64,000 bases of DNA from Typha latifolia (Eukaryota > Streptophyta > Magnoliopsida > Poales > Typhaceae). Positions 1 to 12,700 of this stretch are shown here, piece by piece. The stretch spans positions 14,519,096 through 14,583,095 of the forward strand of contig CM034100.1 in the NCBI GenBank assembly GCA_019914945.1. Direction: 5' to 3'. A program made the position numbers and the translations under genes. Below the pieces are notes generated by a model, which was not told the DNA's origin, made no database searches, and saw nothing but the letters and a program-made list of their open reading frames with translations. How positions within the stretch are numbered: the stretch's first letter is position 1; each line of letters opens with the position of its first letter.

Positions 1-2
1 TG

Positions 3-131
3 GAGCTCTTTGCTGCTTTAACAGCATGGGAAGGAGACAATTGCAGGTCAATAATTTTGGATTTCTTGCCAGATTGTGACATCTTGTCTTTATCCGTCTA
101 TTTTGATGTGTCCAAACTCCAATGGAGCTGA
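3..131 (+). CDS. Possible C-terminal end of an unknown gene cut by the window edge
   Basis: One frame is open from base 3 to a TGA at 129-131 and reads like protein (AALTAWEGDNCRSIILDFLPD), which the other two forward frames do not. It would be the last 42 residues of a gene beginning left of the window. I do not recognise the family. The following bases look like a 3' untranslated region. Forty open codons can occur by chance, so this is only a candidate. Confidence 0.25.
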   Translation, partial: ELFAALTAWEGDNCRSIILDFLPDCDILSLSVYFDVSKLQWS

Positions 132-1660
132 GGCTTAGCTAAGAGAAGAGTAGGTGTGTTGATTCTTCTGCCACAATTTTGCTATGGGAAGAAACATAGA
201 GGGAAGAAGCATTTGGAGATGCAAGAGTTCCTTAGGCATTAAGGCACAACCCTTGCAATAATGATCTGCACAACTGTTGGACCCACCCAGTGCACAGGCC
301 TTCTCGTCGTCCTTGTAGTACTCCAGTCTGTCCTCCACGGCAAAACTCGCTCCTGCACTGTAAATTAACACCTCCCATCTCTGTAAAGTTTTGTTGGATT
401 GTGTCCATTATTTAGTTTCTTGTTAATTTTTGTGGCCGTTGGGTTAAAGATGGAAGATAACTCTCTGTAGCTCCAGTATATGATTTGAGAGAGACAGATG
501 GCTTGTCACCTTCTAGCTATCTTATCACTTTGTTATATGCAACCAGCCCGTCACTAGTTAAATTGGTAAAAGCTTTGGAAGTTTTCTTGCGGTAAATATA
601 GTTCGGATTTCTTTTGGTTCTATCTTATGATGTGATAGTGACAGATTTCTTTTGGTTCGACAAAAAATAGTTGGGACGAGGGATATCGAACTAGATCTCT
701 GATCTCACGGTTGCTATTATCTCATCATACCCGATGGACTAATTTTGTTTCACGTAGTTGCAAGTATCTGATGAATGCTCTATTTGACCTATGCCTACAT
801 TCTTTCTTTGCAGTTTTAGTCCAATCGTAGCACTGTCTTCCTCTCGTAGGCACAAGATGATAAGCTTCCAGTATCCTGTTGCTTTGCGAAGTAAGTTTCA
901 CAACCCTCTTCGTTCCAACTTTCCGTTTAATATTTTCGTTCAACTTTATAGCTGTTAACTAAGGCAAGGCCCCTTCAGTTCTGTGCATAAGAGGAAATTG
1001 GTGATAGAACTTACTAAGGTCCTTTCGTCAGTATGGATTAGATGTTATCACGAAACCATTTGTCTGAGAAGTTAGGATAAGAGGTATAATTATAAAGTTT
1101 ACTTACAGAACACAGAAGACAAACGTATAGCTCCTTCAACCTATTATATATATATATAGTATTGGACGGGCACTAAATCCAACTTATTATGTGCCAATTA
1201 ATAGCGATTAAAGCTTTGATGCAAAATTTAAGATTCCTCAACCTACCAAACACTCCCATTTCCATCCCCATAAAAAGTCTCCTTTTCTTCCTATCAACGT
1301 ATGATTTCATCACTTGCTATTTCCCTTACAACACATCATTCCATTTCCACAAAGTGAGAGCAAAGCATGACTCACGCCCTCTTCATCCCCTCCCATTTCC
1401 AGAGCCCGAAAAAGAGCCCACCAAGACAATCACAATCACAATCATCATCCAATATACGTTATCCATCTACACCAATCATAAAGCTCCAAGGCAAAGTTAA
1501 AAGGATATACAAAAAGAAGAAGAAGAATATTAGCCCACTAGCTCAATCCAACGATCCATAGAATATTAGGGACCACACTATTAACCTTTAACCAGGCACA
1601 TACGAAAACTTAGTCATGCATGATAACCACATAGCTGTTATGCAAACCCTAAACTTACAC
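132..1660. other. Intergenic stretch, no supported gene
   Basis: AT-rich DNA with a short TA run near 1145-1160. The short open frames at 725-943 and 1189-1561 are low-complexity and match no family I know. The part just right of 1560 should hold the 3' end of the minus-strand gene ending at 1661. Confidence 0.5.
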
Positions 1661-2293
1661 TTACACAGTCGTGGAACACTCACTACCTTGCACTGAACTC
1701 AGTGGCCCGGCCACGCCTCCCGGCACGATCACCACTACGGCGATGCAGTTGACGTCGAACCGGTACTTGGAAGACACCCAAGTCCCAACCTTCCACCGGA
1801 GTTGCCCATCGAGCTTTAACGCAAGGATCAGCTTTCCGGCGACCTGATCACGGTTTACTTCGTATCCGAACGACGAGGAAACCGGCATGCCGGCCCCATA
1901 CAGGGAGGTCGACAAGAAGTTAGTGTCCTGGTGGCCCTGGTAGAATCCCGGAAGCTCGACGTCGACGGTGATCTGCTGACCCTTGTAGGCGGCGTAGGTG
2001 CGAATCTCGTCGTAGTATATGCCCACCCGCGAGTTGGGGTTCTTGGCAACGAAGGTGGTCTGAATAGTGGTGTTGAGTAGGCGGGCCGGTGCGAGGCTGA
2101 GCTCGAAGACCGAAGCGTCTTTTACGTAGAATTGTGGCTTGGAAGGGTGGAGGATGAGCCAGACGAAGAAGACCAAGGAGAGGATGGAGAGGAGGAAGGT
2201 GGAGAGGCCAAAGAGGAACTTCTTGTTGAGCTTGTGGAGGTGAAGGCCTTTCTTGGAGCAGTCTTTGGGAGAGGCAGTGAGGAGGAGAGACAT
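1661..2293 (-). CDS. NDR1/HIN1-like (LEA_2 domain) membrane protein
   Basis: Single-exon gene of 210 residues, the usual size for the NHL family. A basic cytosolic N-terminus of about 25 residues is followed by one membrane segment (about 27-48, FLFGLSTFLLSILSLVFFVW) and an extracytoplasmic LEA_2 domain. The family hallmark NPNSRVGIYYD lies at about 85-95. NHL proteins sit in the plasma membrane, and several are induced in pathogen responses or senescence; the particular role here is inferred only from family. The start is an ATG at 2293, directly after a TATA box about 90 bp upstream, with no introns. The gene is GC-rich compared with its flanks, as is common for intronless monocot genes. 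No damage is visible. Confidence 0.9.
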   Translation of the reverse strand: MSLLLTASPKDCSKKGLHLHKLNKKFLFGLSTFLLSILSLVFFVWLILHPSKPQFYVKDASVFELSLAPARLLNTTIQTTFVAKNPNSRVGIYYDEIRTYAAYKGQQITVDVELPGFYQGHQDTNFLSTSLYGAGMPVSSSFGYEVNRDQVAGKLILALKLDGQLRWKVGTWVSSKYRFDVNCIAVVVIVPGGVAGPLSSVQGSECSTTV

Positions 2294-2379
2294 TTGCTAT
2301 ATGGCTAGGGACGGGGTGGGGAGAGGGCTTTTGAATTGAGTGGTAGAAGAAGTAGGGGGCTTTGGAGTGGTGACACGGG

Positions 2380-2387
2380 TTTATATA
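2380..2387 (-). promoter_or_regulatory. TATA box of the NHL gene
   Basis: The minus strand reads TATATAAA here, about 87 bp before the ATG at 2293, a normal spacing for a plant TATA box plus a short leader. Confidence 0.6.
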
Positions 2388-2522
2388 TGAAAAGATGGTG
2401 GGAGGCTTTAGTAATCATGCACAAAGGAAACAATTATTTTTGAGATACCCATAGCTTTTGACTAGCTGATATAGGTGGGATACTGGGGTTAGCTTTGTAT
2501 ATTCACTGTGAGGGGTCTTATT

Positions 2523-2525
<3 letters not shown>

Positions 2526-2559
<34 letters not shown>
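2526..2559. repeat. (GA)n microsatellite upstream of the NHL gene
   Basis: About 17 uninterrupted GA units, read as CT in the direction of the NHL gene and about 140 bp beyond its TATA box. The rest of 2400-3160 is AT-rich and shows no gene. Confidence 0.95.
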
Positions 2560-2564
<5 letters not shown>

Positions 2565-3161
2565 TGGCAAATTGACATGCAATGAGTGCCAAAATTTTTG
2601 TGGCCAACAACCTTTATTTGATATGGGTCCCACCAAGTTTTCTTGGGTTGATCCAATGGGGTCAAGAAAGTATTCAGTACAATATGTGGTAGACTAGTAG
2701 TTGGTAGGTAGTGAATCAAATAAAGACAGACCTGACTTAGTTGTAAAGGAGGAGGTTACACAGATCCCTGGTGAGCTCCTCAGCAGACCCCATCTCACAT
2801 TTAGCCGATATTAACTTACCTCAATTAGCCGCCCAATCAGCAAGTAGAACTTTGTCTATGATTGGGTGTCTGTCTGATCAAAAACACCATATTGTACTGA
2901 ATAGTAGGGTGAATAGTAGTGAGATGGGAGTAGTGATATAGTCTACCACCATATTGTACTGAATAGTAGTGAATCATATTACTTGAGATTGGGTGTTTGT
3001 TTGACCCTGTGCCATGGCAGTGTCCTGTTTCCTCTGAACGCTTTGTCTACGAACGTGGGCATCGGATATTCATGTATATCTTATAGGGTTATTATATGCT
3101 CCAGGGATATTGTTTTAAAACTTTGATTGAAATTTATTTTTCTTCTCTCCGTCGTGATCTT

Positions 3162-4277
3162 ATAATTGTTCTAAATTTTTTTTTTTTTTTGATTGTCAAG
3201 GAGCTGTACTCAGCTATGTATTAGTTAGCTGTCGACACGTAACCACGTCGACAACGATAAGTTTACAAAATTCTAGGGGTGCATGGCTTGGCCACTCGAA
3301 AGAGCTACAGCCAGAGGCCACGCTTGCCTTAGCAGCTGCCCAGTCAGCAACTTTGTTTGCTTCTCTACCTACATGAGTAAGTCTTACATCCAGACCTTCG
3401 TTCGCGAGCTCAACACACTCCTGCACCAGGTTACGAACGCGCCAAGGGCTGTGCTCTATCCTCTGCATGCATCTGATGGCCTCCAGGCAATCCGTTTCGA
3501 TCTCCAACCTGTAGTCTCTTCTGGTCGCCTTCAGTCCCAGTCTGATGGCCCATAGCTCAGTTTGTAAAGCCGAGCTTCCCGGACACGGCTCCCATACCGC
3601 CTGGACAAGCTCCCCGGTTGCGTCACGAAAGACGGCCGCTGCACCTCCTTGGTAGGCGCCGACCCTGAGCGCGTCGTCAGTGTTGACTTTGATCCACCCC
3701 GGCTGCGGTGGTTCCCATCTCTTCCTACTACGCACTTCTTTCTATTTCTTTTCTTTGTTCTTATGCCTGTACTCCTCTGCTAGCGCTACTACTCATCTCA
3801 CCACTACTATCTCCGGCGTCTTCTTCTCACCAAAAACAGCTTCATTCCTACTTTTCCAGAGGGACCATAGTGTGCAGGCTATCATCCCTTTGATCCGACG
3901 GTCTTCCTCCTTGTTTGAACTCCACTCTCTCATGATCCATTCTTGATCTATCCTTGCGATCTCCACCCCTTCTTTGGTTCGCAGAATCTCCCACACCTCT
4001 CGACTGTATCTGCACGTAAACATGAGGTGGTCGATCGTCTCGCAGAACAGCCCGCACATTGCACACCCTTCTCCTGATCCAATATGAATATACTAGAGAT
4101 AAGCTCGCGTTGGGAGCCTGCCCCACAGGAGTTTCCAACAAAATATTATGATCCTCGGAGCTACCGGTAGCCTCCAGAGAATCCTCCACCCTTCCCAATG
4201 GTGCTCATTGTGAGGTTGTAGGGAGTGGTAGATAGCTTTATCGGATGGAGTTCCCCTTGGGTGATAATTGTTCTAAA
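3162..4277 (-). mobile_element. 5'-truncated LINE (non-LTR retrotransposon) with target-site duplication
   Basis: The 14-bp sequence ATAATTGTTCTAAA occurs at 3162-3175 and again at 4264-4277. The interval ends on its minus strand in a poly-A tail (T run at 3176-3190) and codes for the C-terminal part of a LINE polyprotein: a reverse-transcriptase zinc-binding domain followed by RNase H. This is the signature of target-primed reverse transcription with early stop, so only the last ~1.09 kb was copied. The zinc-binding part carries an in-frame stop (near 4095), so the copy is dead. The exact target duplication suggests a fairly young insertion. Confidence 0.93.
3214..3735 (-). pseudogene. LINE RNase H domain fragment
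   Basis: The frame gives about 170 residues of a plant LINE-type RNase H: the opening GWIKVNTDDA with its first acidic residue, QTELWAI with the catalytic Glu, IETDC with the next Asp, and the closing LTHVGREANKVADWAA. Upstream on the same strand (3793-4080) a zinc-binding segment shows CGLFCETIDHLMFTC (CxxxC, H, C spacing typical of zf-RVT). These are the usual last two modules of the LINE second ORF. They lie inside the truncated insertion and have no promoter, so they are remnants rather than a host gene. Confidence 0.88.
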
Positions 4278-6757
4278 ATTGTAGAGTTTGATGAAGTGAC
4301 GATTTCTTAGATTTCTGCAGGAAATATTATTAGAAAGTCTGCAGGAAAGGAAATACATATTTGCCATTTTTGTCTCACCTATCGTATTGTTTCTTGAAGA
4401 TTCTATTGCGCACAATTTGATCTTTGATCTTATCACTTTTGGCACTTAGTACGACCCAGATTGATGAATGGGGACTTTTGGATGCTAGTGTTACTTTCTT
4501 CTTCTAATCTTAAAAATGGAGCATGGGAAGGGAGTGGAGACATAAAAGTTGGTGATAGAAAAAGAAAACGGAAGGCAGGCAATATACCTTCCCCTGGTTG
4601 GGAAGAGAGTAAGATTTAAGAGAGTGAAGATAGTTGATAATGATTTCATCCTACTTGCTACATCTACTCTTGATAATTAGTATAAAGTGTGATGATAATG
4701 AAAGTCCCACTCTCTCCAACCAAAGGCCCCCCCTTAGGTTTGGTGCATCTCCCTAATGATAATAATGAGAAGTTTACTTAACTGTTGGTTTTTCTTCTTC
4801 TTCTTCTTCTTTTTTTTGGGCTGCTATTCATGCATGCGTCGTTTAGTCCTACACTTAAGAAGGTGGCAGTCATGATAACAAATTTTGGGAAAAAGATTGA
4901 ATCAACTACTAATAGGGTCTTCTAATATTATACAACAAAACTAAGGTGTTATAAGCCATTTGGATTCTACAAAGCAAAAAAAGGATACTTTTGATACGAT
5001 ACAATTCTTCTTATTTTAATCATAGGAGCCTGAAGGCTCATAGGTTGGGAAATAGTCGTGCCCCCTTTTGTCCAATTTGAGCACATTAAAAAGTCCCAAA
5101 TTAGACAAAGGGTTTAAATAATATTAGTATTTGTACTAAGAGTGATCTTTGTACAGTTTATCTCTGTTCCTGATTGTGCTCCATCACATTTTGCATTATG
5201 ATAAAAATCTTAGGCGTGGTCCAATTAGAGAGTAGAACAGGATAGATGAAGGTTGAAAAATCTCTAAAGACACCTTTTTGGGAGTGTCTTGGGAATCATT
5301 CAAGACTATACTTTGGAGCTCAATGGGGTCACAAAAAGGCAGTAGCTTTTGCTAAAGAGCTAAAGAGAGGCTTTGGATGAAGGTTTGGTGGCCTTTGATC
5401 CTAGCCATTTAGACACACAGCCTGATGGGCTTGGGAGGAGGGGTCCAGTTTTGATTGGGATATTCAAGCGAATATATTAGTCCCACAGAGGAAGCAGAAT
5501 GAAATCAAAGGAGTAGGTCTCTGTTAGAAAATTATTTGCTCCTCAGATGGGAGTGCCAAAATGTGGTTACACTCAACATCAGCTTTCTTTATCAAGTCTT
5601 CGTTTGCTTTGCCAATGCTTTATTACCTTTGCTCACTGGGTGGTGATATTGACATCAAGAAAATTGCTAGTGATAGAGCAACCGCAGTTCATTTAGTTTA
5701 AGCGATGAATATATCATTGCTCTGTCCACCAAAAAAAATGAAGAAAAAAATGATCAAAACTTTTGATTTGATCTTCATAAAAATAATACTCCTTAATCAT
5801 TGTACATACACAGGGGGAGGGATTCGAACCTGAGTAGCTCTGGATTAGGCTCAAACGACTGTGTCCATACACAGATCTGCTAGCCTCATTGGCGGTTTTT
5901 TATGATTGCAACTCAATTGATCATTTGATCCGTTTTTTGTAATCTGTTTTTGAAGAAAAAACAAATAAACAACACTGGTAAATACGACTGTAAGTAACCT
6001 GACAAGAAAAAGGTCTTTGTGAAGTGAACAGCTTAAAAATAAGATTGTCCTAAATAATGAGGATAAAACAAAGAAAAAATAAGTTGAATGATACACTTAT
6101 AGGTCAATAATTTACATTCCTTTTTTTTAGCAAAGGAATAATTGCTACTCAAATATTATTAAAACTTAAAAATGTAGAAAAGGACTAATTGTATCACCAT
6201 GTAAATACATATTACAAACGCAACAAAGGAGGCCCTTTTTATCAGATAAATACAATTGTCCAGAGTCACAATGATCATGCCACAGGAACTGGAAATTGTC
6301 ATAAAATTAGTTTAGGTACTTATAGAAATTGTGGCATCAACTAAGACCTGAATAACATGCCTATACCTAATGCAAAATTCCTACAAGGGGCCCTGGTAAC
6401 AAGTATGAAGATATGCAGAGCCAATGCATACCTATTTGCTCCAATTTGGTTGTAGCGCAATGATTGGGTCAGTCCAAGAGTTGCAAAATATTCGCAGTGA
6501 CTACAGATAACTCACAATTGTTAATGCTTCTGGCTATGTTAGTTGATAACCGCTCTCTTTGTTTTCTCCCCCGTACTAGTAGAAGTTACATGCACTAAAT
6601 GGAGGTAATGTGGTCAGAGGGGCATTGATGGCTGGGAAAATTGAACCACCTGCAAAGCAAAGCTGAATTCAACGTATTGGCAACTCCCCAGTGACACCCA
6701 CTATGCTTCTCAGGATAAACAGGCAATATCTTTACCTACACTGATTGGGATAGGATG
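4278..6757. other. Intergenic stretch with a possible SINE fragment
   Basis: Mostly AT-rich with no family-like coding sequence. At 5819-5830 the plus strand reads GGGATTCGAACC, the complement of a Pol III B box; an A-box-like stretch lies about 40 bp upstream on the minus strand (around 5890). This may be a tRNA-derived SINE fragment at about 5790-5905, minus strand. The part near 6700 should contain the 3' untranslated region of the peptidase gene. Confidence 0.35.
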
Positions 6758-9700
6758 TCACAAACCCATTTCTTTACAAAGGCAGCTAATATCAGGGATT
6801 ATCCCGTCACCACGATTTTTAATGACGCCATTGCCAACAAAATCCTTCAACATATCTGTGGGATTCTTTGCTCCACCATGCTGTAGGAACTTTGCTCTAA
6901 TTGCAGCACCTGTGCTCTGGGACAGAGGATCATCCTGGCATATCTCTTGCCATATGGTTGCCGCAAAGCATCTCGCATACAGATAGCTATAATAACCTGA
7001 AATTACAAATTCAGGTGATTGTTGAATGAACTATATACAGCTTGGTTTCTTTTTAAGTTATGACTAAATCCAGCATGTAAGTTTCCCAAATCAGATAAAG
7101 GCTATACCCTTACCGGCACCATAGTTTATAAGGTGATTAAAGTGAGTATGCCAATGTGTGCCCTCTACATGTTTCCAGCTTGTGTGTTGTCTTTTTAAAT
7201 CGGCAACAATAGAAATTGTATCTCTTGCAGTGGCTGGTTGCTCCCCAAAAAGTGTCAAGTCAATCAGAGAATAGAATATCTGGGAGGAACAAAAGAATCC
7301 AGAAATTAGAAATGGCAAAGAATATTGATTTTAGTCGATAAACTAAATGAGAATTGGTGTGATCAGCAAAACAGATTTGTGGATAAAAATCAGGCTGGTG
7401 AATCTGGCTAATATATGTGAAATTCTAAGAGGAAAATACACCTGACGTTGTAGTTCTGTTGCAGCAAACATGCTTCGAGCATCATTCATTGCCTTTACCA
7501 GCTTTTCTGGAATTGCATCACCAGTTATCTCATCTCTAGCAAACGTCCTGAGAACACGATAGTCCCATGCATAGTACCTGGGGGACTATAACCAATCATT
7601 TGACAGCAAAGAGAGGACAATATCCAGTCCTCTTTAGTAGCACAAAAAGAACAGTTTACCAGAATCATGTTGGGAAAAGAATTAAAGAAACAAATATGGA
7701 TCCACTCTTGGCCTAGCCATTAGGCCAACAGATACTAGAACCTGTTTTTACAAGATAATTATCTGTAGACTGCCCATTTTATTTTCACATTTCTACTTTA
7801 TAATCCTATACTCCTATTGTCAGCTTCAAAATATTAACCCCTTGTTTCCTTCTCTCTCCTCTAGTATCCCCCATGAAGCACACATGCTTCAAGATACTAG
7901 TTCTGCCACATTAAGTATGTTTTAAATATTGATAAATGCAGGACACTTCTTTCAAGTACCATAGTTTTTAGTGTTCGGAAAGAACAACAGTACTCTTTTT
8001 TTATTTTTCACATGCTGACAATTGGCACACTTCTTTCAGGTGTCATATTTCATAAGCATAAAAGAGAAAAATACAAGAAACGTCCAATAAAGCACCTCTT
8101 CTTTTTTAATTTTCACATGTTGACATTTGATAAACTTAACAGTTACTTAGGTCTCTTAGTCAATAGTATTAAGCATCTACAATGTGAGACCAATTATAGC
8201 AACATGTCCATGTCCCCACAAATTTGTATAGAATCTTCAATTGCATAGCTGCAATCTGCAACCTAGACTACCTAGTGGATCAGCTATATTTAAACCTCCA
8301 AAGTGATGAACTCTAAAGAGAGCTACATTAATGTAGTTCCATCTTAAATAATTTAAAGAGATATCCAAACTTAATTAAATGGAACCTGAGAATCTACCAT
8401 ACTTACTCAAAAAGGTTTGAAGGTGTTTCAGCCACATCAAGAACAACTCTAGTACCTGAGAAGTGTTGATAATCCTAGGACATTCAATCTTAAGTTTGAT
8501 CAGAAAACATAAAACGTCAGTATAAGCTTTGGTATGTGAAGCCACTAGAAAATTACCGTTCTTGAAAGAAGAGAATGAAGAGCATGACCAAATTCATGAA
8601 AAAGAGTTTCAACATCCCAGTGATTAAGCCTTGTAGTTGATGATCCATGCTTATTTGGAAAGTTGCAGACTAGTGCAACAATCTGTAACAGTCAACTTAT
8701 AATTTCAGAGAAGTATAATAGAAATCAAAAAGTGGAATAAGTTCATTGCATCGATGCAGTAAAGTGGCTTCTAATGTATGTACATTCACTTATATACATA
8801 CTATATATATATATATACCAATTCCTAGAATTGAACATAAAGTGTGTGAAGGATTCAAGGATATGAGTTTAACTAGCTGTAAGAAGTCTAACTAGTTTTG
8901 GCATGTTCAAACAGAACCTGCGCTTCATTTTTTCCCATCAATTTACCAAATAATAAGAAATGATTTTGGTAAATTACAACTTTGGTGGTGAAGTCCTTTA
9001 TGAGTGCATAGTATGGCCCAGCAATTTCATTATGTAAAAGAAAGGTGCAAAGGTGCCATCATCCTCCCTAGCAAACACGCTTGTCATTGGTTGATGCTGG
9101 TTTATGTTTGCGGACTTTCCATTCATTAAATGCTACATACACCTTTTTCTGACCATGTGCAAAATTTTGGACTTATTTTCTTTTCCACAAAAAAGAGGGG
9201 CGGAATTTGTTCTAACAGTGTCCATGACACCAAGTTGGCAAATGTTGTCAAATCTCATGAGGCAATAACTATGATTTGGCAATACAAGCTTCAAGTCCAT
9301 GAAATGCCAATTTCTTTTCCTGTATACTTCAAAACATGCCAATCTTTGCCAACTAGCAGTCCAAGACAGGCAGGTAGATGACCACTTGCAAGCTATGCTG
9401 GTTTGGATAGAATATGCAATATGTAAATCCCTGTCCAGAAATTGCAATGATGATTAGTTGGAAGCCAGACACATAGGAATGAGGAACAATATTCAGGGTT
9501 CAGAGTCTCAGGGAAATAGATTCCCCAATAAGGAGAAGTGATAAAATTCCAGCTGCAAATGGGACAGCAGGACATGAAGGCCAAAAATTAATGTGAGAAA
9601 CAGTAAGGAAGGACACGATGATTCTCCAACAATTAGATATGGTGCTTAAGAAAGCTAAAGGGCAAAATAATTCATTTGGTTCACCCTAAAGGTTGTCTTG

Positions 9701-12700
9701 AGAGTTAAGACTTCATTTTTTATCATGATCAAGGGAAAATAAGTTCTCAAACAGATATGAGGTGGTCTCCCTTCAGTAGCCTGACTTACGGGATAATATC
9801 CTAGTGGCTTTACGAATGTACTGACATAGTCAGATGCATGGAAGGGCCGAACCTTCTGTCCAGACAAATAGCTTATCATTCAGCCTATCCAAAAAGAAGA
9901 AAAAAAGAAAAAAAGAAAAAGGAACATCAACAAAATAAGTTGATGCCAACTATAAAAAGAGGTCTGAGATGATATACAATACCACTATAGAGGCAACAAA
10001 ATTGAGTACATCGAATAACAATTCCTAAATATTTTCAGTCCGAGTGTCATAAAGACAACAAAGCCCACTGAGTTGCCGCCCGGTGGTGTGGTACATAGTG
10101 GTAATAGTACGCGGCAGTGCGATGCGCTCGAACTCTTTTAAGTGATGTCAACACAACAAAGGTTCTTGAATGAAGCAGATCTTTATCATGCAATTTAACT
10201 AGCAAATATTTCATAAAAGATACATAGCTAAAGAAACTTCAGTTTCATGCCATATAAGTAAAAATAGTGCCTAAGCCAAAAGATTGGTCAAGATAAAGAG
10301 GGTTCAGGATCATACCGGGAGTTGATATTCTGTCTCAGATATTCTTCGCCCACCTCTGATGGCAAAATGGGCACAACCTGGATATTTTCCCTTCCTGGAG
10401 TAAAGATCAAGATAGAGAAATCCTAAATCGCCCTAGTTATATGAGAAAGATTCCCTTAGTTCATAGCACATATAACAATTATCAATTGTTGCACAAATAT
10501 GCCTTGAAAAGTTGTAAGAAATTCAGAAGTTCATCAGAACACCACATCAAGGAATCTGGACTATATCATCTCAAAAGACTTCTCTTCAAGGACCATGTTC
10601 TACAGTACAATTTATAGAGGAGTAACTGGCAGATGGAAACAATAACAGTAATTTTACGTTGCAAAAATACAAAATCAGCATATGGCAAAAAGGAAAAGTA
10701 TATTACATAATGTCCACAAGACAAGGTAAGTAGGTAGGTAAAATGGAAATTACTCTACTACATTCTGTGCTAATATGTACCACACCGTATATATTGTAGC
10801 TACAAGTATAATGTGGTACAGCATTATAGTTTATACCTTCTGGGTAACCTGCATCACTATGTAATATGTATAATCCTTAAATCAATGTTACTAAGAACAA
10901 CACGCCAACACAAATCAGCGGTTAGCTGTATATACATGTACTGAACTTTTCAAATTTTGACATATGCATGTCCATCATTAAGAAATTTTGTCCTGATCTA
11001 GATTTCTGGAATTCTTGGTGATCAAAGTTCCTTGTGTTTATTTTCTTTTAAGAACTTCACAGACTGATTCGACAGAGACCAAAATGATTCTTTTCATGAA
11101 TGAATCTACGTAGGAGCATAATTGACACAAGTGAATTAATATATTTTGTCAGCTACAATACATGCTATAAGCCTCTAACTGCTTACATTAAGGATGGCAA
11201 ATCAACAAGCTAAATGAGATTATAAGAATGACTATTGGCAACTAAATAAGGCATCAGACAGTAAGGTTTTAAAAAACTATAGATAGTAGATGGGTGGCAA
11301 GGGGCCATGAAGTTCCTAGGCGGGCCCCCAGAATTCAAGATGGTTTAGAAATAAAAAAAATGCAAGAAATAATAGTTACAAAAGAATTTAAAACTCATAT
11401 ATACAATTTAAAATATATTAATGTATTCTTGTTACAAACCACACTACGGCCTCGTTTACTTTAGGAATAAGGTTTAATTCTAGAATAAATATTTGTTTTC
11501 ATTATTCTTAAAATGAGATTTTTATTTCAAAAATAATTATTCTTGTGTTCACTTGTATTCTAAAATAAGAGTAATAATTACCTTTAATGTGATATAAAGT
11601 GAAAAAAAAATAGAAAAAATATTTTATTTTTTTATGAAATTATTATGAATACCCTTTGATATTATATAAAGTTAGGGGTTAAAATGGGTTAGATTAACTC
11701 TGATCTGACCGGCTATCCGACCCGATTCGAATCAGATTCAAATAAAAAATTTCTATCCGATTCGGATATGGATATCGAATATCCATTTATTCGCATTATT
11801 TTTTAATGGTTTAACAGCTTTTAGTTTGCTTATTTAAATAGTGAATATTGATATTATTACTAATGATGTGTTATATATTATTTGAAAAGATTAATTTATC
11901 TAATTTTATATATATTTGATATACAAAAAATTTATTTTTTGTGAAACTCTTAATATTTTGTGTTAATTATATCTAAATAAAATATCATAATTCGTTTAAA
12001 ATTCGATCAACATTCGTTTAAAATTCGATCCTCTGTTATAAAATTATTCGTATTCGTTTAGTTAAAATATGGTTTAAAATTTTGCTATCCATTCAATATT
12101 CGTATCTGAATCCATATCTGGACAAAAAATATGGATTCGGATATGAATTAAGCACTATCCGGTCCGTATCTAATCTGTTTTCACCCCTATATAAAATAGA
12201 TTGTTAGAATAGATATCAATAGTAAATTAGTAATTTGTTAGTGTATGGTATAAGATACAACTTTTGATGAATAGTGTTTGTATTATAGAATTTGATTATT
12301 ATGATATTTAGTTTTTATTCTGAAATAAAGAGTTATATTCTGAAATAAGAAAAAACAATTATTCTTGAAGTGAACGGGGTCTAAGCAATTAGAATTCAAT
12401 CATACAATAATTTATCAAAGATTTATAATAATTTGAATGTCAAAGTCAACCAATGTATTAAAACATGGTTCAAGATACCAAGCGGGATCTAAGCGGAGCC
12501 TAGTTATGTTCTATCTGTAGTGAGAACCTAAGGATTAAGACGGAACTTTCCTAAAACAATGTAAGACAAATGTCACAAGCATAACTTTGTGAAACTTATC
12601 ATACATAAATCTAGCATTCGACAAAGTATATTATTCTACAAATTACAATAATGTCCTAAATATGAAATGGCATGATGAACTAAAGCAAAATGAGAGCTTG

